A stretch of DNA of 64,000 nucleotides from Prinia subflava (GCF_021018805.1 NC_086258.1:17224192-17288191), one strand, 5' to 3'. Shown: positions 1 to 13,172, counted from the first letter of the stretch. Notes: generated by a model from the sequence alone, not told the origin. Program-made: numbers and translations.

Positions 1-179
1 AGCACACACAGGAAACGTTGACGCGGTGTCGCTAAGCCATATGGTCAACATAAAACATTTAATACTTTTGTTTGGATTTGCAGTGTGACATTTATATTAT
101 TTTTATACATTTTATGTGCATATGTGTATATATATATATATATAAAATAGATAAATATAATTTATTTATTTCACATTTT

Positions 180-650
180 AAACTCCGGGGACGTCGAAGG
201 CAATGTGCAGAGACGAGGAAGGGTGATTTACTGCCAAGGTTTCAGGAGCAGTCCCAGGGGCCCCGTTCACAGTTATAACAACACATTTTATCTCTGCACA
301 AGCAGGAAGGGGGGGCACAGCGAGACGGAGCGGCGGAAGTCGGAGCTGGCAGTGAATCAGATGATGCATATTAGCCAGATAATAAGGAGAGATTAGAGCT
401 TGGCAGCTGCCCTGCGCTGTGCCCCGGCTTTGCAAAGCTCAGGTTGCCCCGCCAGGATTACTCGCCGTTCCGTAGTGCCTCCGGTGGTTCAGTCTCAGAG
501 CACATCCCGCCAGGAAAAGCTGCTGTGGCCAAGGCACCTCGTGCTGTCTCTCCCCTGCAGTTTCGGTGAAACTCATCCTCAGGAGAGGATCCGCGGAGCG
601 CTCCAGCCCCAGCCCGCCGCGACTCGGAGCGCTCCGAGTGCTGCACATCC
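180..650. promoter_or_regulatory. CpG-retaining segment, possible regulatory element
   Basis: In an otherwise CpG-poor window this stretch keeps many CpGs, e.g. GACGTCGAAG near 190, the GAGACGGAGCGGCGG block near 322-336, and a dense cluster at 590-640. It also contains an AT-rich core near 355-395 (GATGATGCATATTAGCC) and an 18-bp perfect palindrome at 622-639. This could be a small CpG island, an enhancer, or the promoter of a non-coding transcript. No coding exon is recognised. The regulatory reading is inference. Confidence 0.3.
622..639. repeat. 18-bp perfect palindrome
   Basis: ACTCGGAGCGCTCCGAGT reads identically on both strands. Its 10-bp core GGAGCGCTCC is repeated at 595-604, 30 bp upstream. 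Both sit in the CpG-retaining segment. Confidence 0.9.
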
Positions 651-731
651 ACCGCTCCCAGTGGGTGGCATGCCCAGCTGCCAAGTTCTCATGCTGAATG
701 GTATCATTCCAAATAGTATCATTCCGGCACC

Positions 732-782
732 AAGACTTTTTCCTTTTTTCTTTTTTTTTCCTTTTTTATTTTTTTTTTTTTA
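732..782. repeat. T-rich low-complexity tract
   Basis: Long run of T with a few C and A interruptions, ending in about 14 consecutive T. Confidence 0.9.
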
Positions 783-1125
783 AGGCAAGCAGCTGCACGG
801 CAGACATGCAAAAGGGGCTCAGCAGGAGCCATCACCATCAGGTAGCTGCGCTGCTTCTAAAAGTGCAAATTATTCATTTAGGATGGGGTCTTGGCCAACC
901 CACACCCTTGTTTAAAGGGGTGGAGGTCCAGTGGAAGACTGTTTCCAGTTCAAAGTGGCTGGCACTAGGAAATTCTTCATTTCAGTGTGTTGCTTAATAG
1001 AAAACTGAAAATATGACCCATTCAAAGTTTTTCCTACATTTCCTTGTTCACCTGAAGGCAAGGTGGCCAAAGCTTCATAAATTACTCAAGTGAGCTCCAA
1101 ATGTTGCCTTGCATTTCTTTCACAG

Positions 1126-1345
1126 GAGGGTTTGAGATGGAAGGAGCCTTAAAGATCACCCAGTTCCATGCCCCAGCCATGGCAGGTCCACCTTCCACTG
1201 GACTGGGCTGCTCCAACCCCTGTCCAACCTGGCCTGGAACACATCCACAGATGGGGCATGCACAGCATTGTGCAGTTCTTTGTACAGCAAGTCTCAGTCC
1301 TGGCTCTCTATAAAACTTCAGAAGCTCCAAAGGAACAGCACTTGA
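1126..1345 (-). mobile_element. CR1 LINE fragment
   Basis: The plus strand reads as the reverse complement of the CR1 3' region: GGAAGGAGCCTTAAAGATCA, then CCATGCCCCAGCCATGGCAG, then CCTTCCACTGGACTGGGCTG and CCAACCTGGCCTGGAACAC. The terminal ATTCTATG-type repeat is missing, so the copy is truncated at its 3' end and also 5' truncated. Confidence 0.85.
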
Positions 1346-4300
1346 CTCTAAAATAAGCATTTATTACCACAGTGACTCACTATTTTCATTCCAGTAAATG
1401 GTCACAAACCTGTTGGGTTTTGCAGATGCTCTCCGGATCCTTGCAAGCATCACTCTGCCCTTTTGCTTTGGCACTTGGAGGTTTCTTGCAGCAAACCACA
1501 GTGCCACATGCTCAGGAGGGACCAGCTGAACCCATCAGTGGTAACAGGCCTGTGGTAACCGTGGGAGTAAGCAAAAAATTGTCCCTGCTCCACCGTGAGG
1601 TTTGTCCACTTAGCTGTCTGCACTAGAACCTTAATTAAGTCAGGTACAGCTGCAGGAGTAGAGGCAATGAGTCAGCAACTCCCCTTTGCCACCCAACAAT
1701 TTCCCAGCAACAAGTGTGGGAGGTAAGAGAAAAAAAAAACCCAAACTAATTATTTTTAGTAATGATTTTTTTTAGGTGATATGACCCCAAATGCTCAAAA
1801 CAGGAAAATGATGAACAGCACCATCTCCAGCAGCCAAAGCTGGGTCTCTCTAATGCATGTGCTAAAGCTTCAGTAGGAGATGCCAAAACCAGGAGGTAAA
1901 TTTCTTTGGCCAATGTTGGGAGCAAATATAATTAGGTGACTGGAATAGACACTTTTGGGCCTAAATTGGTCAAAACTATGAAAATGCTCAGGTTTTCACT
2001 TAAACATGTGCTGAAACACTTTGTTCAATAGTTCTGATTTAGACAGATATGGGGCTAACTCTATTTAAACATCTTTTAGAAATGAGTAATAACTCATTTT
2101 TTCGTTCTCTAGCTCTACAGCCTAATGAATGAGTCTTGTCCCAAGTACATTCACATCCTCATCTGTTCTGTGTATTAATTCTCAAAAGGAGCTTCAGTAG
2201 AGGATTTCTTATCTATGCATTCATCAGTTCTAACTCCCTAGTGAGGTTATTTCTGAAGTTTTTAATAAAAAGAGACTTTTGATTCTTGGGGTCATGTTGC
2301 AAATTATATCTTCACTAATCTAGCAGAGGTCAAGAAACAAGTTGGAGCCAAGGAACATCTCTGGCTCCTTAGCACACGTGTGTCTCAAGGCTTTTAAAAA
2401 TACACAGTCCTGCTGTTATAAATAGAGCATTCTTCTCAAAGGTCAAAAGCTTTCAACATCCAGGAAAACAACATTTTCTTTCTCTTTGTAATTATTATCC
2501 ATTTTTTCTCCTCAGAATAAGGGTGCACTAAACTGGGACAGGAGTTGCTCTCAGGGGGTATAATTTCAACCCATCTATTTTTACTCTGTCAGGGAGTTAA
2601 CATGAACATCAGTGTCATTTCCTTTGTCAAACACTTCAGCAGTGCAGCACTGAGAACAACAACCAGACACTAACACAAGAAGAGAATAAGAGCATAAAAA
2701 GTCAAGAGTGAGGAGGAACAGTTTTCCACTAAACCCTCTTCAAGGACACGAGCGTGGGAAGGTGCCATGGCAGGGTAAATCCCGTGCTTGAGGCTGTGAT
2801 CAGTTCTCTGACATTAAAAAGGTGCTTGGACATGTAGAAAACTGCTCACGGGAGGTGAGGAAGCAAAATCTGCTGAGTAACTGCACAAAGACAACAAAAA
2901 AAAAAGAAATTCAAGCTGGTAGCTGAGATGTGAGGGGACTAAGGGCTTCTCTGAACAGGGGTTTTTCCACACAATGAGCACATACTCATTGCCTTCTTGG
3001 TTCTCCAGGTGCAAGAACCCCTCTTCCATCTCCAATACTTGTGCATTTCCCCGGAGATTGGTGAAAAGAGCAACCTCAGTCAGTTCTGTAATTGGCCTTG
3101 CTGGGGAGTGATCTCATACAGCAGCTCATGTCTCTACATGCAGGATCTCTCCTTGCTGGGGAGGTGGAACTTTGCATGGAGACAGCCCCAGGTGCTGCTT
3201 GGAGGGCTGTGGAATGAACAGGACAATGCATCTGAGTGGCTCACAAATCCAGGTTTCATGAAGAAAATTCAGTTCTTCCAGGGATCAGGTCTGCAAACAG
3301 CACCTGCACTGCCCGGAGATTGTTTTAGCTTGTTCTCTTGAACGGGTTTGTTTTCAAAACTCTTCATGGAGTTCTGTCATGGGGTTTGGTTGTGGTCTCT
3401 GAATTTGACCTAAAATAAGGGAAATAAGGGAATCCAAATCAGGTAAGAGGTGCCATCTCCTTTAATGTTCCTACCACTTCTTTGTCAGCCTAAGCTTGAC
3501 ATGATGAGGGTGGTGAGATCTCTGAAATAAGAACATTTGCACTCTCCCAAAAGAGCAGCATCAGGAGACCATAGCTTTACTGAGGGACACCTTACTGTGC
3601 TCACCCTTTAGTTTACTTGAGGCTTAAAAATGTCTCCTTTGGAGCAGCCTGGGAAGGCTTAACTGTTTTTAGAACTTCAGCTTTTGAGGAGCTGCTCTAC
3701 AATGTGATAACGCAGAGCTTTCTTCAAGCTTTCTGTTCCTGTACTGATGCCAGGCGCTTAAAAGGGTGTTGAGTGGTGCTGAGCCTCTGGAGGGGTCATT
3801 AACATCATGTGCAGTACTGGAGTGGTTTTCACTGGCTCAAACCATCCTGGCCTGCTGATGAGCAGGCAGGGGTCAGAGGAAGTTGCTGTGGTCATAGAAA
3901 CACATCCTTTGGGGTCTATCCTTCCTCTGCTCTCTCCAAGACATGTTACAGCTCTTGGCCAAGCCCAAAGCCATTTTTCCAACCTCCTGAGCCACACTCC
4001 CCCAGCTGCCCTGCCCACCATCACGAGGGCTTTGGGAGGGCAGCAGCAGTGCAAGGACTGCATTTGGGGAGCTCTGCCCTTGGCAATGTGCACCACGTGT
4101 GGATTTTACCAGTCCCAGGAGCAGAGCTCATTATTCACACTCACACCACCTCCTTCCACATGCTCAGACAGCTTCCCCCAAAAGCACTGTCAGCTTTACA
4201 CAACCTCAGCAGCTCAGTTGTTTCACAGAAGTTAACACCCAAGGGCAACATGGATGTTACACCGCGAACATCAGGGGAGTGTGAGTGTGAGGTGCTTTTC

Positions 4301-4740
4301 CCAGCCCTCCTCCTGCTCCAACTCTCCCCTGGCCAGTCCCTCCAGTGAAAAACCATCTCAGCTGGCCAAGGGAGTGGCTCCCAGGCTTAGAGATGGTCCC
4401 TGTGCTGGAGACAGCAGTATCCATCCCCAGCATTGCTTTTGCCAAGGCTCACCTCAGTGAAGCCTTTCCCAACTCCATTCTTGCACTGGCACAACAGCCA
4501 GGGCAGCTGTGCCACCACCAGTGCCACCAGGCATGGCAGAGGGAAGGGTGGCACCTGCCTGCTGAGAGCCTCAGGAAGCAAAAGCTGTGAGCAGCCAACA
4601 TATACAGGTGTAGAGGTGGGAGGAAAACAAGACAGAGCTAAAAGGACCTGCCAGAGCAAAGCCAGACCTTCTGCCAGAGCAAAGCCAAACTTTCTGCCAG
4701 AATATCCCCACAGGGAACTCAGCACATCCCAGAGGACAGG
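1346..4740. other. No gene recognised
   Basis: Non-coding sequence without a recognisable exon, RNA gene or clear mobile element. Short ORFs here lack any family resemblance. The 1.7-2.5 kb part is AT-rich and low in repeats; the 3.7-4.7 kb part is more GC-rich. A short tandem repeat lies at 4648-4700. Confidence 0.6.
4648..4700. repeat. Short tandem repeat, 23-bp unit
   Basis: A unit starting CTGCCAGAGCAAAGCCA begins at 4648 and again at 4671 with few changes; a third partial copy (CTGCCAG) starts at 4694. Confidence 0.85.
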
Positions 4741-4744
4741 TTTC

Positions 4745-5333
4745 AGTCTAAGGGCAGGGTGAATCTCACCCTGGGGATTCTGCCCCTGTGCTCAGGTGAG
4801 ACCCCACCTGCAGAGCTGCCCCAGCCCTGGGCCCCGCACAGGCAGGACCTGGAGCTGCTGGAGAGAGCCCAGAGGAGGCTCCAGGATGAGCAGGGGGATG
4901 GAGAAGAAGTGCTGGGAGGAAGGGATGGGAGAGCTGGGATTGTGCAGCCTGGAGAAGGGGAGGCTTTGGGGTGACCAAATTGCAACCTTCCAGGATCTGC
5001 AGGGAGCCCACAGGAAAGAGGGAGAGAGACTCTACAAGAGCCTGGAGTGACAGACAAGGGGAATGGCTTCACTGACAGAGAGTAAGTTTAGGTTAGATAT
5101 CAGGAAAAGATTACTTAATGTGAGGGTGGGGAGGCCCTGGCACAGGGTGCCCAGAGCAGCTGTGGCTGGCCCTGGATCCCTGGCAGTGTCCAAGGCCAGG
5201 TTGGACAGGGCTTGGAGCAGCCTGGGAGAGTGGAAGATGTCCCTGCTCATGGCAGAGGGTGGAACAAGGTGATCTTTAAGGTCCATTCCAACCCAAATCC
5301 TTGTGGGATTCTGTGACAGTGGTGTCCATCCCC
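4745..5333 (+). mobile_element. CR1 LINE, 3' end
   Basis: About 590 bp of the CR1 3' region in sense orientation. Recognisable steps are GGAGCCTGGAGAAGGGGAGGC-like text near 4945, AGGTTAGATATCAGGAAAAG near 5092, GCCCTGGCACAGGGTGCCCA near 5133, CAAGGCCAGGTTGGACAGGG near 5190, and the end CATTCCAACCC...GGGATTCTGTGAC near 5329. The 5' end is truncated, as is usual for CR1. It would not encode functional protein. Confidence 0.92.
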
Positions 5334-5598
5334 TGACACCCATGAACAGCCTTGACTCCTTCCAAATCTTATTTGTCTCCTCTGCTCAGCACTGACAGCA
5401 CCCATGTCAGCACCATGGCACCCAGCTCACCAGGATGTGTGGTACTGTGACATGGGATCAGAGAAAGTCTTGGAGTTAATCCCTCCTTGAGACTTACACA
5501 TTTACAGCATTTTCTCTACCAAAAGAGTGCCAAAACCACACAGTCTCACCCTGGCATTATATCCCTTTCAGTAGCCTGGCCTTTCTGCTACTCTGAGT

Positions 5599-5618
5599 AA
5601 AAAAAAAAAAAAAAAAAA
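5599..5618. repeat. Poly-A tract (20 A)
   Basis: Uninterrupted run of 20 A. Confidence 0.95.
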
Positions 5619-8600
5619 TTGAAAGTCTACCTTTTCCCCCATTTCCAAGGAGCAAGTCCAACAGGAGATCAAAGCACACAGTAATTTAGCCCATGGAATA
5701 ATAAAGTCAATGAGAACAGTGTGCTGCTGACAGGGGAGTTGTGCCGTGCCACAGTGGGGAGGAAGGCTCAGGCAAGCCAAGAGTTATTCCCTCCAAATAG
5801 AGACCAGACAGAGCAGGGACAGAGGGGGCTCTTGTTTGAAAAAGTTCTAATTTTTTAAGAGGACCCATGGATTAAACCACAAAGCCAGCAGCATGAATAT
5901 TTATGGGGCCAAACTCAGCAATCCCATACCTCATTAAAGTTTCCACTGCCTTTAATAGGTGCTTTGCCTTCTTTTTGGTAGAACCCCCTCACCACCATGC
6001 CATTCCACACTGTGGAGTGTGGTTGTCTTCTTCATTGTGCGGACACTGGGCCTTGCATCTGGAGCAGCTTCAACTTTTTATGCACATCAATTCTCCTTTT
6101 TGAGCTTCCCTCGGACACAGCTTGTGCAGGTGGGAAAAGACTTTTGGAATCTCCAGATGGAGAGCAAGAGGAAAACAGAGTGCACTGTAGAAGGTGGCAG
6201 GTCCAAGTTGATGGTCCATCTCCTGTTTGTTTAGAAAAACTAGAAATTCAGTTTGTTCCCAGCTGGGAACAAGTGGCCATCACCCAAAATGCAATGAAAT
6301 GCATTTTCCAAACCCTCCCACCATCAAATTATGGAAAAGAAAATCAAACTGCAGCACAAAGTCAAAAATAACTTCCCAGTTGGCCGAGATGACAGCCCAG
6401 TCCCCACCTCCAGCAGAGGAATCCTCTGAGCCACGCATGAACCTCTCATCTGGCAGAGGAGGGAAGGAAGTGACAGCTCCACAGCTGCCAGCTAAGGGCT
6501 AATGGGTTAATGACCCACCTTTAATATTACACATGGAAAAAAAAGAAGCAAAGTTTTCCTTGGCCTGCCACAGGTCCCAGGAGATTCTCTGCTGCATCCC
6601 TTTCCTTCCTCCTCCCACCTCCGCCACGCCACGCCAGGAACGTGGAGAATGGAGCGGGCTGGGACCACAGCCCCAGCCAGAGGACAATGATTTGATCAAG
6701 TGCTGGTCAGCACACATTCCTCAGGCTGCAGAAACAGCTGGGGCTGCTCTGGGAGTCCTCCCAGTGAGTCCCAGCCCAGCAAGGGCTGGTGTGAGGATCC
6801 AGTGCTGCCACAAAGGTGCTCTGCCAACAACCACTGCAGTGCTGCAGGAGGAGCCCAGCCCCACTGCCCCTGTTCTGATGGAAGCAGGAACACCCAAAGG
6901 GAACAAACGCCAAGTTTGGGTCTGACCTTGTGAACTGGACAAATTTGTCTCGTGTTCCTCCCTCACATGAGGAGAAAGTCCTCAACACAGCTCCAGAGGC
7001 CCCGCCACCACCCACAGCAGACACACAATGATCAGGGTGAGGTTCCTGCTTTTGGATTCAACAGGGGAAGCAACCAGCCCAAAGCTGAACCAGCCAGACT
7101 CAAGCCAGCCCTCTACTGAGGTTAGAAAAGATCAAGCTAACATCCTTTTTAGGTCGGGCTTTATTTCAGTGTTTTTGCACATCTCTGCATTTTGTTGGCT
7201 TTGGCAGGTACCCGAAGCCATAAATGCTGCAAGAGAAGTTGATCCCTTCATGCTCTGTTCTGGCAAAACCAAAGAGCAGTGGAAACCTCAAACAAGTTTG
7301 CTTCTAATTTTGTGAAGTTTCCAGATTTCAGTCTGGACCAAGAGCTTCTAATGAGTTTGGATAAACTCTAGATAATCCTCTGAACTCTCAAATGTCTCAG
7401 GAGAACAGAATCAAATATACTATCTGGGACTTGGAAAGGTGTTTCAGAGTTCAGTGCTCCTGGATCAGCACAAATATAAGAGATCCAATAACCATTGCAC
7501 GCCCATGACTTTCATTGAAATTAAAAAAAAAAAAATAGAAGGAAAGAAAGAAACCCCCCCACACATTGTTACTAAACTTATGGGAAAGAAAGGCAACCCC
7601 AATTCTCTCATTATACACCAGCCTAAACCTGCAGGGGAGTTCACCGAGGCACACCAGAAAAGTCAAAACACATTTATCTATCAGGCTTAAAGCGGGGAAA
7701 AGGATGAATGACAGCTCCTTTCTTAAACGGGAAAGAAAAGAAACATTAACTCCTGGTGTTAAAATGCTGTAAAACTGGCTTTTGACTCAGCACAGCATAA
7801 AGCTGCTTGTAAATGGGGTAATTGGTTTGTGTGAGGTCATGAAGGGAGGCATGCCCGTTCCTGCCCATCCCCTGAAGCACAGTCAGCTGCAGGAGAGCAC
7901 AAGAGTCCCACAGCACAGGGGAGGGTGGAAAGACTCAGGGACCGTGCAACCCATTAATCAGGCATAAAAAATATTAATAAATTTAGGTGTGTGAGGAGCT
8001 AAATAGCTGAGAGTTTGAAACTCCCTTAGCCCTGGAGGTGACACTGTGCTCTCTAATCTTCACTCTTCAGCAGTGCAGTGATCAGCAAGTGCACACAGTC
8101 CCCTTCTGCTCTGCCTCCTTCATCCTTGAGAGACCCCGGCCCCAGCAGAACTGAGCAATCCTGTGCTGGAAGTGAGACCAGCAGATGTTGGAGGGGTGGC
8201 AAAGCCCTGAGAATGAAACACACGATGTGATTCCAACAGCCAGACACCGGGAGAGCTGCTGGAATCCCTTCTGTTTGTGTTTCCAGACATCTCCATCAAG
8301 TGGGGGGTAATTAAACACTAGGGCAATTGGGTGATAGAATGATTTATTTGCAAAGCACCCTCACAGCCTGGGGCTTTGTGAAGCACATGGAGACAGGAAT
8401 GTTTCTCCAAAGAGGAAAGAGAGCAGAACACTCCATGAAACCCCAGCTGAGGGCAGGCAGAGGTAAAGGAGGGAGGAGTGAGCAACAGGCCTGCATGGAA
8501 AAGTGATGCAGCTCCTTATTTCACTGTCAGCTCAGGCTCTTTAATCTTTGCAGGGTTTGTTTATTAGTTCAGAGAGGAGAGGGGAGCGGTGCCAAAAAAT

Positions 8601-9337
8601 GTGGAAAGAAAATAAAATCACATATTTGAATATGAAGTGTCACACTTGGAAAGCAAAGTCCAGCACACGGAGAAGGAATCGCAGAGACCACGACCACAGA
8701 TCAGTGGACAAAAATGAAAAGCCAAACCAGGATGGAAGAACCTGCCCAGGGTCACCATGGCAGGTCTGGGGTGGAGCTGAGAGAGGTTTTTCCAAGTTTA
8801 TGTCTATTTATCTGCTGCACTTCCCTGAAAGTTACTGTTCCCTGGGATCCCTGGTTTTGAGAGAAGAGAGCAAGGGGAAACGTGGAAATGCTCAATCATA
8901 AGAGAGCTGTGACAAGCAACAAAGGACTTGCTCCAAAAGGGACAAACAGGAGGGACAAAGGCTGCAGGGGTGACAGAGGAGGGATGTTGAAAAAGGCATT
9001 TCTACCTCCACAGTCTTGAAAAGCAAAGGTCCAAAATATGAATTACATTGGGACCATTTGGCTTCAGGACCTATCTGGTCCCTGGAATTCTTTTTTGGTG
9101 TTGCTCATCCTGAACCCCTTCCCAGTAAAATCATGGAAGATGGAAAGAGAGAGAGCAGCCTGACCATTTGAAATGCACAGAGCACCAAAGGCATCCTGTC
9201 CTGCCATTAAGGTCAGGAGAGCAGATCCTTGAAGCCAAGGACCATGGGAATTCAGCTTTACATCCAGTCCTGCTTCAGTCCGTTTGTTTTACATGTTTAT
9301 TTAACATCTACATGAATCAAGGCAATATTATTTCATG

Positions 9338-9381
9338 AAAAAAAAAAAGGAAAAAAAAAAAAAAAAAAGAAAAGAAAAAAA
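9338..9381. repeat. A-rich homopolymer tract
   Basis: Two long A runs separated by GG, followed by GAAAAG interruptions. No target-site duplication or upstream retrogene is evident. Confidence 0.9.
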
Positions 9382-10045
9382 CTTGGCTTCACTTATTCAA
9401 ACATTTGGACAAGGAAGGAAGAAAGCCCAGCTCAGGGTTTGGCTGGGTGGAAGAATAGGAATATGCAGTTATTACCCTGTTGTCAGTGGTTCAAATGCAG
9501 CCTGATTGGAGGAACTGAAGTAATTCTCATCTGGCAGCTGTTGGAGGAACCTCCCTAAAAGGAGTCATGGCCTCAGCTCAGATCCAAGCAGATAAGAGTC
9601 CTGCAAGGACAGGGAGCAGGACAGTGCCTTAATTTTTCCTGCAGAACAAGAGGAACTATGGATTTTCTGTAGGTTTGAGAGCCCCAGTGGGAAGATGCTC
9701 ACACAGCTCTTACAGTGCCTGTTCTGGACTAAAAGAAAAGTCAGACCTTCACTAAACCTATCCAGACCCACCACACTCTTACCTCCCTGGCATCCCCCAA
9801 AACGTGTCAGTGCCCAGAATAACAAAAACCCAGAGCAAAGTCTGGTCAGGGAAACACTGCTAAAAGCTGGAGAATAACACCAGCAGCACAAGGTCATAAA
9901 AACTAGAGCTGCCAGGGCATCAAAACAAGCAAGGGTTGTTATTCCCCCTGCTCCCCTCCTCTCCTGAGAATAACATTAAACACCAAGGCAGCTGCAGAAG
10001 CCATGTTTTTCTAGGCAATTCCCAAAGCTGCTACCATGTCTTGCC

Positions 10046-10213
10046 TTTAAATCAAGGCTGGATGGGTTTTTGGAAGATGTGCTTTTGTCAAATGCAAGAT
10101 GTCAAATGCAAGTTATTGGGTTCAATAAGGGTTGAAATTCTCTGGCCTGTGCTATACAGGAGGTCACAGCCTGGATGATTTAAAGTCTCTTTTGGTTCCA
10201 AAAATCTATGGAA
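10046..10213 (+). mobile_element. Old CR1-type LINE 3' fragment
   Basis: A string of diagnostic pieces in order: TTTAAATCAAGGCTGGATGG, GAAATTCTCTGGCCTGTGCT, ACAGGAGGTCA, then GGATGATTTAAAGTCTCTTT and a terminal AAAATCTATGGAA. This resembles the ancient CR1 lineage shared by birds, turtles and crocodilians, and is clearly different from the younger CR1 copies elsewhere in the window. It is diverged, with an apparent small internal duplication (CAAATGCAAG occurs twice near 10089-10112). Confidence 0.75.
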
Positions 10214-12673
10214 AGGGCTACGAATCCTACTAGAAATAAAAGAATAAACAGCAGCAAATAATAAAATTGTCAGATACAGACAGCCTTTACCCACAGAATA
10301 GCCGTGAGCAAGATGAAGGCTCTTTGGCCCTGTTCATTAATCACAAGGATTCAAATTCATTACTGAGGTCTTTTATCCCACTTTCCAAATGAAATGAGAT
10401 TTATGGAGTCACTGCAGACTCACTCTGTCCTATCCAGTGTTTGGGGCTATCCTCCACGTCCAACAAGGCCTGCAGATCTGGGATATTAACTGACTTCACT
10501 TTTGGCAAAAGAAACTAAGTGGGTAGAAGGGAAGGGAGCTCGATTGATATCCCCAGTGAAAGAAAGGCAGTAGCATAAAAATCAATCCTTTGCACACCAG
10601 GAAAAACATCTTGGAGCAGGGGAAGGGGTTAGACCCCCCCACCTTGGGGAGGGAAAACCTCTGGTCAGGATTGTCACACCCTGAGGAACCTACTCCAGCA
10701 ACATTTCTCATTGGTTTGGATTTTCTGACTCCTAAGGACAACAGAGCTCATGCTGGAGCTTTAATACAATTAATAAAACTCGAACGAGCCACTAGACACC
10801 AATCAAGGGTAAACTGAGCTCTAGGAGTTTCAGAACTCAGAATTACTTTTATTTATGGCTAGCAAGCCACAGCACGGATGGCAGAGCTTCAAAGCAGTTC
10901 ACAAGCCCCTCCATCACACAGCCTGCAGTGTGGATACCACTGGGAGTGTGGATGGGCTGGGGCCAGAGCCCCTGCAGCCCCCTGTGCACGCACTCCTAAT
11001 GAGCAACAGAGCTTCCTGCAGGGCTTATATGGTCTCCATCAAGACAGGACCTAATTTAACAGTTTATTCTCTCCACTTTCTCCTGGGGAGCAGACCAGGG
11101 GGAGTAAAAACCGCCCCAGCTCCATTTAGAGCTTCCCATGTGTTGGTTATTGTTCTGGTTTTACCCTGGTTGCTCGGGCACCCTGTGCAGAAGGCAGAAT
11201 GTAAAGAATTCCTGCAATGACCTCATCCTCTGGTTGGCAGGCACTGCTCTGGCTGTGTCCTCGGGTGGAATTCATCATGAACTTTTGCTTGTGTCCTTGT
11301 ATATGCAACACCAGTGACATCAGCCTGGCTGTGGGAGCAGTGGCTGCTCACAAGCGCTGGCTGCAGAGGCCTGAGAAAGCCAAATGGTGATTTATATAAA
11401 ATAATATATAAATTTCACCCCTACCCCTGTGCTATTTAACACTAAGGCTTAAAATACCTTTTTATTTCACATGAAGTCAGCTACACCTATGTTATAGTTT
11501 CGCTGTTTTTAATCAGGGATGGCACCCAAGTGCATAGAGATTAGTTCTACATGCCTGGTTTCATCACTGCCTTGACCAGAAACACCAGTGAAATCAAAGG
11601 ATTAGGTGCATCTTCCTGGCATAAATCCAGAGGGAATTTTGGGAGCCTGCTGGAAGGCCCAGGGTTGGTTCTGACACGCAGATCACCCAGGATTAACAGG
11701 AGTCAGGGGGTGCAGGTTCACTCCAGGGCTCTCCTGGACAAGCACATTTCCAAAACAGAAACAAAGAGCTCCTAAGAAATGAAATATTTTAAAAAATATT
11801 GACACTCATGCCTAACCTGCACCCCATGATTACTCCACAGACAAAGCAAAATTTATTTTCCAGAGATAAAATTGCTTTGCATCCAACGTTAATTCCAGAA
11901 CCTCTGAAATCCCAATTGTTTGGTGTGTTTATCCAAGTTGAGAAGATTTAATGAATCTGTGGCTGTGGATATCTGTAATTTTTGCTGGGTTTCTCCATCA
12001 GCATATAATACCACTTACTTTCAGTTGGGGTCAAATCCCCTTTTCTTCACACCAAATCATCTCAACCAGTCTTCAGAAAATCCATTGCGGCCAGCTACTA
12101 TGGAAAAACCTGGAACTGATGAATGAGTAAAATAAACTGTGAATGGGACAGTCAGGAGCAACAGTTTCCATGGAAAAACCTGTCACTTTAACAACCAGGT
12201 ACTGGAGTCAATCCTCTTCCAGGCTGAATCAGCTGCTGCACCAGCACAGTCCTGTCTTATTCCAGAGTTCTCCCTCACTAAACCCAAGCCAAGAATTCCC
12301 CATCACCTCCCCAGCCTGATGATTTCCTCATTTGGGCTCTCACTCCTGTTTCTGTAAAGCCCAGTAGGAGAATCATGCCAAGTGTGTTATATTTAGATGC
12401 TGGATGTGAGAAATAAAGCAGTTTTCCTTCCCTGAGCCCCTCCACAGGCAGAGCTCTGCTGGACACTGCTGTGTCCATCCCGTGGGATGGCAGATGCCAC
12501 CACTGAAGGCAGCACAACTTTCCTACCATTTTTTCCCTTACTAAGTTTCAAAATATGTTTAAAATCCATCTGACATAACTAACTTATTGATTCCCCATCA
12601 AGGTGTGGATTTATGGTTTGTTTAAAGAGCTGTGCAGCCTGATATTTAAATGTGTTCTCTGTGCATTTATACC
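10214..12673. other. No gene recognised
   Basis: Non-coding. Contains an AT-rich stretch near 11.39-11.54 kb and no recognisable exon or clear mobile element. Confidence 0.55.
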
Positions 12674-13172
12674 TGTGTGGGATTTGTGTGGGAAATAGAA
12701 AAAGCAGAAAGCTTTCATAGCAGTGCAGATGTAAGCCTAAAGTTAAAAAGATACAAAAATGAGTATGTAGAACAATAAGATTGTGTTGTTGTGCTGTGTA
12801 CAGTTAGGCCTTATCATGTAGAAAAATATGTTAAGCAAGATAATAGAAATGTTTAAAAATGAGGCTCTGTGCCTTGTTTATAGAAGAGTAGAAAAAGTTC
12901 CTGAGTGATAAGATATACAAAACAAGCACCTATTGTCAGATATAAGGTATGCATACAGTTTTAATAATTGGTTTATGCAGATGCCTGTAAGCTCTTAACA
13001 ATTTACTATTGGTTGGAAAACTTTTAAAAGGCCTTGTAACACAGAGAATTCTGGCTGCTGCTAGCAGGATGTGAGCTGTTGCCTTCTTTCTTCTTTCCCC
13101 CTGTACTGAGACTGATACAGCAGTAATATTGAGGAACATCTCTGACAGTTATTTAGAATACCAGATCCAACA
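12674..13172 (+). mobile_element. LTR-like element (probable solo LTR of an endogenous retrovirus)
   Basis: About 500 bp AT-rich unit beginning TGTGTGGGATTTGTGTGGGA and ending in CCAGATCCAACA, i.e. with TG...CA termini. Near its 3' part are a compact promoter-like region (ACTTTTAAAAGGCCTTGTAA near 13019) and a pyrimidine-rich stretch before GTACTGAGACTGATACAGCAG. The architecture and text resemble songbird ERV LTRs. No internal gag or pol sequence is adjacent and I cannot identify a clean target-site duplication, so the boundaries and family are uncertain. Confidence 0.55.

Larger units (their letters stand above)
5334..10045. other. No gene recognised
   Basis: Non-coding. It contains poly-A tracts (5599-5618 and 9338-9381) and an AT-rich repeat-free patch at about 5.87-5.96 kb with GAATATTTATGGGGCCAAA, which looks like a candidate conserved element. 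ORFs of up to 130 codons are present but show no family resemblance. Confidence 0.6.
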
